This document shows, piece by piece, positions 51,401 through 58,960 of a stretch of DNA of 64,000 nt. This DNA is from JACDAL01 sp963849115 (lineage in GTDB: Bacteria; Actinomycetota; CADDZG01; WHSQ01): the NCBI GenBank assembly GCA_963849115.1, contig CAWKGK010000009.1, positions 682,001-746,000 of the forward strand. Reading direction: 5' to 3'. The notes beneath the pieces are model-generated. The model was not told the origin of the DNA and ran no database searches. It was given only the letters and a program-made list of their open reading frames with translations. A program made the translations under genes and the position numbers. Numbering within the stretch: position 1 is the stretch's first letter; every line of letters begins with the position of its first letter.

Positions 51401-51654
51401 CGGTACACGAGCCGGCCTCGCATGGTCTGGAAGCGGCAGAAGATGTCCTTGAATGTGCGCGCTTCTACGTGGTGGATGCCCGGGGGGCCGTTGGCCGTGG
51501 GGGGGCCCTCGTAAAAGACCCATTCCTGCGCTCTTTCCCTCTCTTGCAGCGATGCCTCGAAGACACGCTCCTCTTTCCACCGGCGCAGGACGCGCTCCTC
51601 GAGCTCGGGCCAGGACACCCGCGCGTCGACTTCCCGGTAGAGGGGCTCAGGCAT
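48499..51654 (-). CDS. ileS: Isoleucyl-tRNA synthetase, type 2 (GxHH signature)
   Basis: Charges tRNA-Ile. 1051 residues in eukaryote-like type 2 architecture: a catalytic Rossmann fold, editing domain (TTPWTLLANMAAAVG), WxxS region, KMSKR loop (RKMSKRLGNVIDPW) and a long C-terminal domain. The first signature, usually HxGH (for example PHYGH), reads PGIHHVEARTFKDIF, so the conserved His-x-Gly-His is replaced by Gly-Ile-His-His. ATG 51654 sits 6 bases after TATCTT (leaderless). The upstream extension of the frame lacks similarity. The swapped motif is known from IleRS2 enzymes linked to very strong mupirocin resistance. Confidence 0.95.
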   Translation of the reverse strand: MPEPLYREVDARVSWPELEERVLRRWKEERVFEASLQERERAQEWVFYEGPPTANGPPGIHHVEARTFKDIFCRFQTMRGRLVYRKGGWDCHGLGVEIDAEKKLGITHKRQIEEEVGIAAFVELCRESVTEYVDDWARLTDRIGFWLDLDGAYWTMSRDYVESVWWLLKQIWDKGLLEEDFKVVPYCPRCETALSSHEQHQPDAYKMVKDPSVYVRFPLEDEPATALLVWTTTPWTLLANMAAAVGPEIDYVKAQDPLIPDHFLIVAEARAAALLGEGFSAVSSYKGQDLVGRAYRPPFGFVPNEGSAHTVTHGNFVTTEDGSGIVHLAPYGEEDMGVAKRDNLPIVQMINASGQVVERGEPFSGMGVKEADPRIVEDLKERELLFRSELYLHAYPHCWRCDTPLLYYPRKDFYIRTSQIRNELQASNDDTEWQPPTIKYGRFGDWLANNVDWSLSRDRYWGTPLPIWRCNNEHLTCVGSFSELEELCGNDLSELDPHRPYIDEVTFGCPQCGAQARRTKSVIDAWFDSGSMPFAQWHYPFANEDIFEARFPADFISEAIDQTRGWFYSLLAVATLVRGRNSFKSVVVLGHIVDADGRKMSKRLGNVIDPWEVVNKHGADALRWYMITGGTPWSARRVSHDIIQESLRRYLLTLWNTYSFWVTYASLENFDPTSCSVPMAQRSELDRWILAELDDTVRHMSNSLEAFDASGAGRRLDLLVDDLSNWYVRRSRRRFWKSAAEADTQSAFLTLWECLTTIAKLSAPFTPFVADEIYTNLTGTGAEDHASVHLARWPQPDDARTNDSLRTGMALVRRLVALGRAARTDARVKVRQPLSRALIVMPRAEADLLEGLEPLVAEELNVKEVEAAHGLQELVTYSVRPNFKLLGPRFGARVKDVARALSAADAHALTDSLETTGAAVVHVDGEPLSLSTDELDVRIEGREGFSLAREGAYGVALDLELDAELIAEGIAREVVRAVQELRKASGLAVADRIELWLESDDEAVTRALDQHRDAIAAEVLATRVKVNESPASETHATELGLDQGSVRIDLR

Positions 51655-51660
51655 GGGCCA

Positions 51661-51666
51661 AAGATA
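51661..51666 (-). promoter_or_regulatory. ileS: -10 element TATCTT of leaderless ileS transcript
   Basis: On the minus strand TATCTT is followed by exactly 6 bases and the ileS ATG. The divergent promoter for the DksA-like gene lies 40 bases away. No T-box leader is present, unlike many Gram-positive ileS genes. Confidence 0.6.
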
Positions 51667-51704
51667 GCGTGGCCCCTGCGGTCGTCTCGGCGCGGGGGCT
51701 GTGT

Positions 51705-51710
51705 TATGTT
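51705..51710 (+). promoter_or_regulatory. -10 element TATGTT before the DksA-like gene
   Basis: TATGTT ends 9 bases before the ATG at 51720. No Shine-Dalgarno is present. The leader would be 0-3 bases. Confidence 0.5.
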
Positions 51711-51719
51711 CCCGCGCCC

Positions 51720-52496
51720 ATGAGCCCGGGAAAGAAGAGGCAGAGCGCGAGCAGCGCCGAAAAGAGCTCCGCAAAGTCGGCGCGAAGCGGGACTCGGCAG
51801 ACCAAGCGCTCGGAGGGCGCGAGCCCAAAGAAAACGTCGGCCAAGTCCTCCTCGAAGAAGACTTCCAAGAAGGCCTCCTCCAAGAGCAGGGTAAGCAAGT
51901 CGGCCGCAACCAAGAAGCCGGCGAGAAGGAGCCCGGCCTCAGCCGGTGTCGCTACCAAGAAGAGCACCGCCAAGAAGACCTCCGCCAAGAAGACCTCCGC
52001 TCCGAAGCGCGCTGCCAGGAAGGCTGCGGGAAAGAAGGCGGTGTCCAAGAGGAGCCCCACCACGAAAACTCCGGCCAAGAGGGCTGTTGCAACCACCTCC
52101 CGGCGCCGACCGACCCGCCCCGCCCTATCCGAGAAGAGGCTGGCCACGGTGCACAAACGGCTCGAGAAGATGCGCTCGGAGCTCGAGCGCCAGATCGCCG
52201 ACATCGACCTCGAGACCTTCAGGGGCACCCAATCGGACCTTTCGGGCGAGGTCGCTCTGAGCGAAGACTTCGCAGACGCGGGCACGGCGACCTTCGATCG
52301 GGAGCGGGATCTGTCGCTTCAGAACAACAGCCGGGACATCGTCGCTCAGATCGACAAGGCCCTGATGCGGATCGCCGACGGCAGCTACGGGACCTGTGAG
52401 CGATGCGGACGCTCGATCACCGCAGCCCGGCTTCAGACTCTGCCCCATGTCTCGTTATGCCAGGACTGCAAGCGCCGCGAGGAGCGTGTCAGGTAA
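51720..52496 (+). CDS. DksA/TraR zinc-finger protein with long histone-H1-like tail
   Basis: 258 residues in two parts. The N-terminal 135 residues are a highly basic Lys/Ser/Ala/Thr/Pro-rich, low-complexity tail (repeated KKTSAKK-like units) resembling histone H1 C-termini. The C-terminal part is a DksA/TraR fold: a coiled-coil hairpin (LATVHKRLEKMRSELERQIADID, then DIVAQIDKALMRIADGSYG) and a C4 zinc finger (CERCG...CQDC). It may bind RNA polymerase, DNA or both. The ATG at 51720 is chosen from the -10 spacing. It overlaps the lspA start by 11 bases. Confidence 0.85.
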   Translation: MSPGKKRQSASSAEKSSAKSARSGTRQTKRSEGASPKKTSAKSSSKKTSKKASSKSRVSKSAATKKPARRSPASAGVATKKSTAKKTSAKKTSAPKRAARKAAGKKAVSKRSPTTKTPAKRAVATTSRRRPTRPALSEKRLATVHKRLEKMRSELERQIADIDLETFRGTQSDLSGEVALSEDFADAGTATFDRERDLSLQNNSRDIVAQIDKALMRIADGSYGTCERCGRSITAARLQTLPHVSLCQDCKRREERVR

Positions 52497-53013
52497 TGGG
52501 TCGCCTCAGGCGACCACAGAGAACGGGTCGCCTAAGGCGACCACCGGGGGCCTGAGCAAGGGCCGGAAAGCCTATCGGGTGCTCGTGCCGGCGGCGAGCC
52601 TGGCGGCCGTCTTGGATCAAGTCACAAAGCAGCTTGCTCTAAACGGGCTGCAGGACGGGCCGATCGATCTCGTACCGGGGGCGGTGACCTTGAGGCTGGC
52701 TTTCAACTCGGGGGGCGTCTTCGGCTTCGGTCAAGGGTTTCCGCTGTTCTTTCTCGCCGCCACCAGCGTCATCATCGTGGTGGTGTTGGTGTGGGCGCGG
52801 GGGGTCGAGGACGCCCGGGTGGCGGCGGCCCTCGGGTTGATCGTGGGGGGCGGAACCGGAAACCTGTGGGATCGGATCGTCCGCGACTACGGGGGCCGGG
52901 TCGTGGACTTTGTCGACCTCCATGTGTGGCCGGTCTTCAACCTCGCAGACTCCTGCATCGTGGTGGGCGTGATCCTCGTGCTGCTGTTCGGAGCCCGCGC
53001 CCGGCCGAATTAG
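52486..53013 (+). CDS. lspA: Lipoprotein signal peptidase LspA
   Basis: Cleaves prolipoprotein signal peptides in the membrane (this window encodes at least three lipoproteins). 175 residues, four transmembrane helices. Catalytic Asp residues lie in GGGTGNLWDRIVRDYGGRVVDFVDLH and FNLADSCIVVG. The GTG at 52486 has GAGGAG 4-5 bases upstream. The N-terminal 30 residues contain a duplicated peptide (GNGSPQATTE/NGSPKATTG) from a 27-bp repeat with strong palindromes, an unusual cytoplasmic extension. Confidence 0.93.
   Translation: MSGNGSPQATTENGSPKATTGGLSKGRKAYRVLVPAASLAAVLDQVTKQLALNGLQDGPIDLVPGAVTLRLAFNSGGVFGFGQGFPLFFLAATSVIIVVVLVWARGVEDARVAAALGLIVGGGTGNLWDRIVRDYGGRVVDFVDLHVWPVFNLADSCIVVGVILVLLFGARARPN
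52499..52542 (+). repeat. Duplicated 17-bp palindromes at the start of lspA
   Basis: GGTCGCCT-C-AGGCGACC (52499-52515) and GGTCGCCT-A-AGGCGACC (52526-52542) are perfect 8-bp inverted repeats with a 1-base centre, 27 bp apart and in frame. In mRNA they would form two tight hairpins just after the lspA start codon. Confidence 0.8.
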
Positions 53014-53095
53014 TGCTCCGCACCGGAAATACGGTCAGCACCGAGGGCGTCACTGCGCCGAGTAACGACGCGAGCGGGGATGCAGGGGCGTTCGA

Positions 53096-54034
53096 ATGCG
53101 AGCGGATTTGCGGGGAGTGCACCTAGTGATTCATGTGGTGGTGGGTCCCGAGGAGGAGGGCGAGCGAGTGGACGTGGTCGTGACTCGCCATTCCGGAGTC
53201 ACGCGGGCGCGGGTGCAGAGAGCGCTCAAGGCTGGGGAGGTAACCGTTGCAGGCGCGGTCGTGCGTCCCAGCTACCGCCTCGAGAAGGGCGATGTGATCG
53301 AGGGCCCGGTCGCCATGGAGCAGGAGGCCGCCCCGGAGGCCGAGCAAATCCCGGTGTCTGTGCTCTACGAGGACGACCGGCTGCTGGTCGTGTCGAAGTC
53401 TCCCGGCACGGTCGCCCACCCCGACTCTTCTCACGCCTCCGGGACACTGGTCAACGCCCTCTTGGGCCTTGGTGTGCCGCTGTCGGCGCAGGGATCGAGA
53501 CGCCCGGGGATTGTGCATCGGCTCGACAAGGACACCTCGGGGGCGCTGCTGGTCGCCAAGGACGACGACGCCCACCGCTTCCTGGTCGCGGCCCTCAGGG
53601 CGCGCTCGGTCGAGCGAACCTACCTGGCCCTGGTGCGAGGGGCTCTCCCGGCTCCCTCGGGCACCGTCGACGCCCCGGTCGGCCGCCACCCGGTGAAGCG
53701 GCGTGTGATGGCGGTCGTGCCCGAGGGGCGCGCTGCGGTGACCCATTACCGGGTCCTGGCTCCCTACGAGGCCGCGGCCCTGCTCGAGGTGAGGCTCGAG
53801 ACCGGGCGCACCCATCAGATCAGGGTCCACCTCTCCCACTTGGGCAACCCGGTGCTCGGCGACCGGCTCTATGGAGGCGCCACCGAGCTCGCCCGCGCTT
53901 TGGGCCTCACCAGGCCTTTCCTCCACGCTGTCCGGCTGCGCTTTCCTCACCCGGACGACGGCCGGGCCGTGGTGGTCGAGGACCCGCTGCCCCCCGATCT
54001 GGTCGCGGCGCTGGCCCGAGCGGGGGCCGCGTAG
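53096..54034 (+). CDS. 23S rRNA pseudouridine synthase, RluD/RluA family
   Basis: Isomerises uridine in rRNA. About 312 residues: an N-terminal S4 RNA-binding domain (RVDVVVTRHSGVTRARVQRALKAGEVTVAG), the catalytic motif GIVHRLDKDTSGALLVAK with the nucleophilic Asp, then RTYLALVRG and LLEVRLETGRTHQIRVHLSHLGNPVLGD. An alternative start is GTG 53126, which has GGGAG nearby and leads directly into the S4 domain. The lspA-rlu order is conserved in many bacteria. Exact target sites (such as 1911/1915/1917) are not proven. Confidence 0.92.
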   Translation: MRADLRGVHLVIHVVVGPEEEGERVDVVVTRHSGVTRARVQRALKAGEVTVAGAVVRPSYRLEKGDVIEGPVAMEQEAAPEAEQIPVSVLYEDDRLLVVSKSPGTVAHPDSSHASGTLVNALLGLGVPLSAQGSRRPGIVHRLDKDTSGALLVAKDDDAHRFLVAALRARSVERTYLALVRGALPAPSGTVDAPVGRHPVKRRVMAVVPEGRAAVTHYRVLAPYEAAALLEVRLETGRTHQIRVHLSHLGNPVLGDRLYGGATELARALGLTRPFLHAVRLRFPHPDDGRAVVVEDPLPPDLVAALARAGAA

Positions 54035-54480
54035 GAGGCTGAGCCTGGTTGGATCTGGCCTGGGGGCCCCCGCCCCCAATCTGGCTTTGTGTCAGAAATC
54101 GTGCGGAATCCGCCCCTAATCTCCTCTATGGCCTGTGCCCGTGTGGGCGGCCGGTAAGAGAGTGACAGAAATACTTTCGCGCTCGGTCCCATGCCCCTTG
54201 CAAGGGGCCGCAGCGCATCCGAGGATGAGCCTGTGGCTGTGGGGGCCGCATAGCGGAGCGGGGCCGGGCCCCCGGGCAACCGAAAGCCCGGCCCTCCCAC
54301 CCCTGTCGTCCGCCTACACGCTCCTCACGCCGGCCGCGGGCCCCCACCCGTCGCCGCATCCGTGACCAAACTCGATCCGGATGCACCGAGCCCGAAGCCG
54401 GGGCTGTGGTAGGAATGAAGCGCACTAATGACACGCCTGTAGTTCGCCAGTCGACCCATGAAATCGGGGGGCCCGCCGCG
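54035..54480 (+). other. 446-bp gap before dnaE with GC-rich hairpin
   Basis: I see no convincing gene here. A strong inverted repeat GGGCCGGGC/GCCCGGCCC (54261-54269 and 54286-54294) encloses a loop that can pair alternatively (CCGGGC/GCCCGG). There is no U tract. Short open frames lack coding character. Weak dnaE start alternatives (GTG 54406, ATG 54415) lie near its right end. Confidence 0.4.
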
Positions 54481-57400
54481 GTGAGTTTCGTCCACCTGCA
54501 CGCACACACCGAGTACTCGATGCTCGACGGCGCGAGTCGCATAGGCGAGATGTTCGAGGCCGCGGCCGCTGCGGGGATGCCGGCCTGCGCCATCACGGAC
54601 CACGGGGTCATGTACGGGGCACTCGATTTCTACCGCTCTGGAGTAAAGAGCGGCGTCAAGCCGATCCTCGGCATGGAGGGCTACCTGTTCGACGGGGACC
54701 GGCGGATGAAGCCCCAACAGGCCGAGAACAACGAGCGTACCTACCACCTCACCCTGTTGGCCCAGAACGATGTCGGCTACTCGAACCTCGTCGGGCTGTC
54801 CTCCCGAGCCTGGCTCGAGGGTTTCCATTACAGGCCCCGGACCGACTGGGAAATCCTCTCGGAGCACTCGGAGGGCATGATCTGCCTGTCGGGCTGCCTC
54901 TCCGCGGAGATCCCTCGGCTCCTCGTCGCAGGCGACCGGGCTGGAGCCATGCGCAAGGTGGCACAGTATCGGGAGCTGTTCGGTGACCGCTTCTACCTCG
55001 AGCTGCAAGATCACGGGATCCCGAGCCAAGTGCCGCTCAACGACGAGCTCGTTCGCATCGGCAAAGAGCTCCAGATTCCCTGGGTCGCTACCAACGACTC
55101 CCACTACACGCACAAGGACGACGCCGCGGCCCACGACGTCCTGCTCTGCATCAACACCGGCTCCGAACTGTCCGAGCCGGGACGCTTCAAGTTCGATTCC
55201 GAAGAGTTCTATCTGAAGACTCCGGAGGAGATGGCCGACCGCTTCGCACGCTGGCCCGGCGCCTGCGAGACCACCCTCGAGGTTTCGGAACGCTGCAACG
55301 TCGCCATCGAGCTCGGCAACCTGCTGCTCCCTCGCTTCGAGGTTCCCAGGGGCGAGTCACTCGAGAGCCACCTCGACAACGAGGTCCGGGCGGGAATCAA
55401 GCGGCGCTATCACGAGATAACAGCCGAGGTCTCCGAGCGCGCTGCTTACGAGCTGCGAGTCATCGAGGACATGGGTTTCGCCGGTTACTTCCTCATCGTG
55501 GCCGACTTCGTCAACTGGGCCAAGCGCCAGGGAATCCGTGTAGGACCGGGCCGGGGCAGCGCCCCGGGCTCCCTCGTCTCCTATGCCCTCGGCATCACCG
55601 AGCTCGACCCACTTGCCTACAACCTAATGTTCGAGCGCTTCTTGAATCCCGAGCGCATCGCGATGCCCGACATCGACATCGACTTCGACGAGCGCAGGCG
55701 CGGCGATGTAATCCGTTACGTGCAGGACAAGTACGGCTCCGATCATGTTGCACAGATCATCACCTACGGAACCATCAAGGGAAAGCAGTCGATCCGGGAC
55801 GCAGCCCGCGTGCTTGGTTTTCCTTACGTCGAGGGCGACCGTCTCACCAAGATGTATCCGCCTTTGATCATGGGCCGTGACTCGGGTCTCAAGAAAGCGC
55901 TCGATTCGTCCCCCGAGCTTGCGGATGCATACGAGGGAGGTGGCGCTTCAAAAGAGATCATCGACACCGCGCTCAAGATCGAGAACCTCAAGCGCGCTGC
56001 CGGAATACACGCGGCCGGCGTCGTCATCGGTCGCGACCCACTTGTTCAACACCTTCCTCTGAAGCGTGGCGACCGCGGCGAGGTCGTCACCCAGTTCGAC
56101 ATGAACGGCGTCGAGGCGCTGGGGTTGTTGAAGATGGATTTCCTTGGTTTGCGCAATCTGACGGTCATCGATCTGACGCGTGCCTATATCAAGGACAACC
56201 AGGGGGAAGACGTCGACGTCGACTCGCTCGAGCTCAATGATCCCGATGTCTACAAGATGCTCCAGCGCGGCGAATCAGACGGCGTCTTCCAGCTCGAGTC
56301 CGAAGGCATGCGCCGGTTGCTGCTTCAGCTCAAGCCCGATTGCTTCGAGCAGATCATGGCGTTGATAGCACTGTTCCGGCCCGGCCCTATGGAGCAGATC
56401 CCCACCTACATCGAACGAAAGAACAATCCCTCACGGATCAGCCATCTCAACCCCGCGCTCGAGGACATCACCCGCGAGACCTACGGGGTGCTCGTCTATC
56501 AAGAGCAGATCGTCATGCTGCTGCAGAAGCTTGCCGGCTACACCGCCGGCGAAGCCGACCTCGTGCGCAAGGCCATCGGCAAGAAGAACCGCGACATCAT
56601 GGCGGCCGAGGAGCCGCGCTTCATCCAGGGCTGCGGTCGTGCCGGTGTCTCAGAGCCGGAAGCGCGCCGGCTGTGGGCGCTGATCCAGCCGTTTGCCGAC
56701 TACTCCTTCAATCGTGCTCATTCCGCTTCCTACGCCTACGTCGCCTATCAGACCGCGTGGCTGAAGGCCCGCTACCCAGTCGAGTACATGGCATCGCTTC
56801 TGACCTCGGTCAAGGATCGCAAGGACGACAAGCCCAAGTACCTGTCGATGGCGAGAAAGATGGGGATCCCTGTTCTGCTGCCCGACGTCAACACCTCGGG
56901 TATGGACTTCACGCCGACCGCAGACTCCATCACCTTCGGGCTGAGCGCCATTCGCCACGTCGGCGAGGGCGTCGTCGAGCGGATCATCGAGGCTCGCAGG
57001 AACAAGGGTGAGTTCATCTCGTTCTTCGACTTCTGCCGCAAGGTCGATTACACATGCCTCAACAAGAAGACGGTCGAGTCCCTGATCAAGGCCGGTGCGT
57101 TCGAGTCCCTTGGCCACAGCCGGAAGGGTCTGCTCGACAGCTTCGAGAACATCTGTGCCCAGGCGATCGATCGTCGCAGGCGCGAAGAGGCGGGCCAGTT
57201 CTCGCTTTTCTCACAGGCGGTTCAGGCTGGCCCTCTGGAGGCCGAGATCACGATTCCACAGGAGGAGCATCACAAGTCGATCCTGCTGGCCCACGAGAAG
57301 GAGATGCTCGGCCTCTACGTTTCAGACCATCCCTTGTTCGCGGTGCAGGGCCTCATGGCGCGCATGACGGACTGTCAGGTCTCGGGCCTTGCCGAGCGCA

Positions 57401-57900
57401 AGCCGGGAGAGGTGGTCACCATCGGAGGCGTGGTTGCGGGCCTGACAAAACGCGTCACGCGCAAGGGTCAGATCATGGTCACGCTGCTGCTCGAAGACCT
57501 GTCCGGGGCAAACATCGAGGTGATCGTCTTCCCGAGCGCATACGAGCAGTACGCGGAGGTCATCGAGGCGGATGCGATTCTCCTGGTCAAGGGTCGCGTA
57601 GACCAGGACGCGCGCGACGACTCCATAAAGCTCAACGCTTATGAGCTGTCCAAGCCCCGCCTCGACGAGAGGCCATTTGAGATCCGTCTGCTCCCGGGCG
57701 CGTGCACCCCTCAATTCGTGGGCCGTCTCAAGGACATCCTTGCAGAGCACCCCGGAACCACCCAGGTGTTTCTGCACTTGGCAACCGAAGCCAAGACGAC
57801 TGTGCTGCGACTGGGCTCCGAGTTCTGCGTCGACACCCGCAACGGGTTGCACGCAGAACTCAAGGCGACTCTCGGCTCGGGACTCTCGATCTCCGCCTAG
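54481..57900 (+). CDS. dnaE: DNA polymerase III alpha subunit, replicative
   Basis: Main chromosomal replicase subunit. About 1139 residues: a PHP domain (SFVHLHAHTEYSMLDGA), the catalytic palm with MPDIDIDFDERRRGDVIRYV, FRPGPMEQIPTYIERK, the fingers and thumb (FNRAHSASYAYVAYQTAWLKARYP), a tandem HhH segment, an OB fold (VTIGGVVAGLTKRVTRKGQIMVTLLLEDLSG) and a C-terminal tau-binding-like region. GTG 54481 is preferred because conserved SFVHLH follows at once; GTG 54406 or ATG 54415 would add 22-25 residues without family similarity. Distinct from the SOS-linked DnaE2 at 13.5 kb. Confidence 0.95.
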   Translation: MSFVHLHAHTEYSMLDGASRIGEMFEAAAAAGMPACAITDHGVMYGALDFYRSGVKSGVKPILGMEGYLFDGDRRMKPQQAENNERTYHLTLLAQNDVGYSNLVGLSSRAWLEGFHYRPRTDWEILSEHSEGMICLSGCLSAEIPRLLVAGDRAGAMRKVAQYRELFGDRFYLELQDHGIPSQVPLNDELVRIGKELQIPWVATNDSHYTHKDDAAAHDVLLCINTGSELSEPGRFKFDSEEFYLKTPEEMADRFARWPGACETTLEVSERCNVAIELGNLLLPRFEVPRGESLESHLDNEVRAGIKRRYHEITAEVSERAAYELRVIEDMGFAGYFLIVADFVNWAKRQGIRVGPGRGSAPGSLVSYALGITELDPLAYNLMFERFLNPERIAMPDIDIDFDERRRGDVIRYVQDKYGSDHVAQIITYGTIKGKQSIRDAARVLGFPYVEGDRLTKMYPPLIMGRDSGLKKALDSSPELADAYEGGGASKEIIDTALKIENLKRAAGIHAAGVVIGRDPLVQHLPLKRGDRGEVVTQFDMNGVEALGLLKMDFLGLRNLTVIDLTRAYIKDNQGEDVDVDSLELNDPDVYKMLQRGESDGVFQLESEGMRRLLLQLKPDCFEQIMALIALFRPGPMEQIPTYIERKNNPSRISHLNPALEDITRETYGVLVYQEQIVMLLQKLAGYTAGEADLVRKAIGKKNRDIMAAEEPRFIQGCGRAGVSEPEARRLWALIQPFADYSFNRAHSASYAYVAYQTAWLKARYPVEYMASLLTSVKDRKDDKPKYLSMARKMGIPVLLPDVNTSGMDFTPTADSITFGLSAIRHVGEGVVERIIEARRNKGEFISFFDFCRKVDYTCLNKKTVESLIKAGAFESLGHSRKGLLDSFENICAQAIDRRRREEAGQFSLFSQAVQAGPLEAEITIPQEEHHKSILLAHEKEMLGLYVSDHPLFAVQGLMARMTDCQVSGLAERKPGEVVTIGGVVAGLTKRVTRKGQIMVTLLLEDLSGANIEVIVFPSAYEQYAEVIEADAILLVKGRVDQDARDDSIKLNAYELSKPRLDERPFEIRLLPGACTPQFVGRLKDILAEHPGTTQVFLHLATEAKTTVLRLGSEFCVDTRNGLHAELKATLGSGLSISA

Positions 57901-57916
57901 ATCTGCATACTCTGGC

Positions 57917-58414
57917 TCAGCCCGGCCACTTGGCCACCGGATAGTCGGCCGTGGGGACGACCGCAGTGGCGGCGAGCTTGTCGTGCCAGGTCTGGCGCTC
58001 CTTGTCCCACAGCATCCAGAAATAACCGAGGGCGCAAGGGATGCCCGAGAGGATGCGGCCCACGTAGCGGATGGCGGCCTTCCCGAAGCCCAAGGGGCCT
58101 CCGGTCTGGAAGTCGACGACCCGGATGTTGAGCAGCTTCTTGCCGACGGTCTGCCCGGCCGGGCTACCCTCCAGATAGACGAAGTAGGCGAGTCCGACTA
58201 TGACGTTCAAATAGGTTCCCGGGTCCCCGAACAGGACTTGTAGTAGCCAACCGACGACCCCCACGATCACGCCGTCCACGAGATAGGCGAGCAGGCGCTG
58301 GCCGAAGTTCGCGCGCGGCCCCGACGGCCCCTGCCCGGAATGGCGGGGGGTTCCCTGAGGCGATTGAGACGGTGGTTCCGAGGCGGGAGTTGGATCAGGC
58401 GTTGGATCAGACAT
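57917..58414 (-). CDS. RDD family membrane protein (small)
   Basis: A 165-residue protein: a Pro/Ser-rich N-terminal segment (about 35 residues, with short repeats DPTPDPTP), then an RDD domain. The RDD-type start is FGQRLLAYLVDGVIVGVVGWLL, and the family GQTVGKKLLNIRVVD and DKERQTWHDKLAATAVV signatures follow. Three membrane helices are predicted. RDD proteins are of uncertain function, with transport and ion-exchange roles proposed. GAAAGGAGAG precedes the ATG. A 13-bp tandem repeat lies in its leader. Convergent with dnaE. Confidence 0.87.
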   Translation of the reverse strand: MSDPTPDPTPASEPPSQSPQGTPRHSGQGPSGPRANFGQRLLAYLVDGVIVGVVGWLLQVLFGDPGTYLNVIVGLAYFVYLEGSPAGQTVGKKLLNIRVVDFQTGGPLGFGKAAIRYVGRILSGIPCALGYFWMLWDKERQTWHDKLAATAVVPTADYPVAKWPG

Positions 58415-58427
58415 TGACTCTCCTTTC

Positions 58428-58479
58428 GTCGAGCGGTTCAGTCGAGCGGTTCAGTCGAGCGGTTCAGTCGAGCGGTTCA
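58428..58479 (-). repeat. 13-bp tandem repeat, four perfect copies
   Basis: GTCGAGCGGTTCA is repeated four times head to tail at 58428-58479 and is followed by a truncated GTCGCGCG. It lies 14 bases upstream of the small RDD gene, in its 5' leader. Perfect identity suggests recent slippage. Confidence 0.9.
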
Positions 58480-58502
58480 GTCGCGCGTTGAGCAAGCCTG
58501 GC

Positions 58503-58898
58503 TTAGATCAAATCGAAACGGAACAGCTCGAAGACCCACAGGCAGGCGATGAGGATCGGCAACGCCGCCGCCGGTACCGTAATTCGAGTGCGGCGCGTCA
58601 GGAGCAAACCGGCTGCAGCCACCGTCGCGGCAAGTCCCCCGGGATTGAGAGCTACGGCCTCGGCCACATCGAGCCGCAGCGTGGCGCGGACGCTGGTGGT
58701 GAGCCCGCACAGGGGGCAGGGGATTCCGGTCGAGGCTCGCAGCGGACAGGTGACGCCGGGATAGAAGGGCACCAGCGGGAGCACGAGGGCGGCCGCACAC
58801 ATCGCCAGTCCCGCGACCCGGAGGTCCGCCACGGCGAGCGCGACCGAGCCCGTCCAAGCACGCAGTGCAGCGACGCGACCGCGAGTCGATGTGCCCAT
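58503..58898 (-). CDS. DUF2752 membrane protein
   Basis: A 131-residue protein of the DUF2752 family with three transmembrane helices. The family signature is visible: CPLRASTGIPCPLCGLTTSVRATLRLD, with the paired Cys, and a following NPGG. The start is ATG 58898, 7 bases after TAAGCT (leaderless type); an in-frame ATG at 58916 is possible. Function unknown. It lies between two RDD genes in the same orientation. Confidence 0.8.
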   Translation of the reverse strand: MGTSTRGRVAALRAWTGSVALAVADLRVAGLAMCAAALVLPLVPFYPGVTCPLRASTGIPCPLCGLTTSVRATLRLDVAEAVALNPGGLAATVAAAGLLLTRRTRITVPAAALPILIACLWVFELFRFDLI

Positions 58899-58905
58899 CG
58901 GGAGC

Positions 58906-58911
58906 AGCTTA
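58906..58911 (-). promoter_or_regulatory. -10 element TAAGCT before the DUF2752 gene
   Basis: On the minus strand TAAGCT is followed by 7 bases and ATG 58898, matching the leaderless pattern; this favours 58898 over the upstream ATG. Confidence 0.4.
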
Positions 58912-58960
58912 GCCATCGCGGGGGCGGCCCGGGGGGATTTGGCGCGTAGCGGCCCAGGGA

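Noticed and set aside
51655..51909. 85-residue N-terminal extension of IleRS
   Set aside because: It would overlap the divergent DksA-like gene and its promoter, and it is Arg/Ser-rich shadow sequence.
54035..54405. RNase P RNA, SRP RNA or a known riboswitch
   Set aside because: None of the conserved core sequences I know for these RNAs could be found in the stretch.
58428..58479. Short regular repeats that might suggest a CRISPR
   Set aside because: The units are 13 bp and contiguous, with no spacers and no cas genes; a simple tandem repeat.
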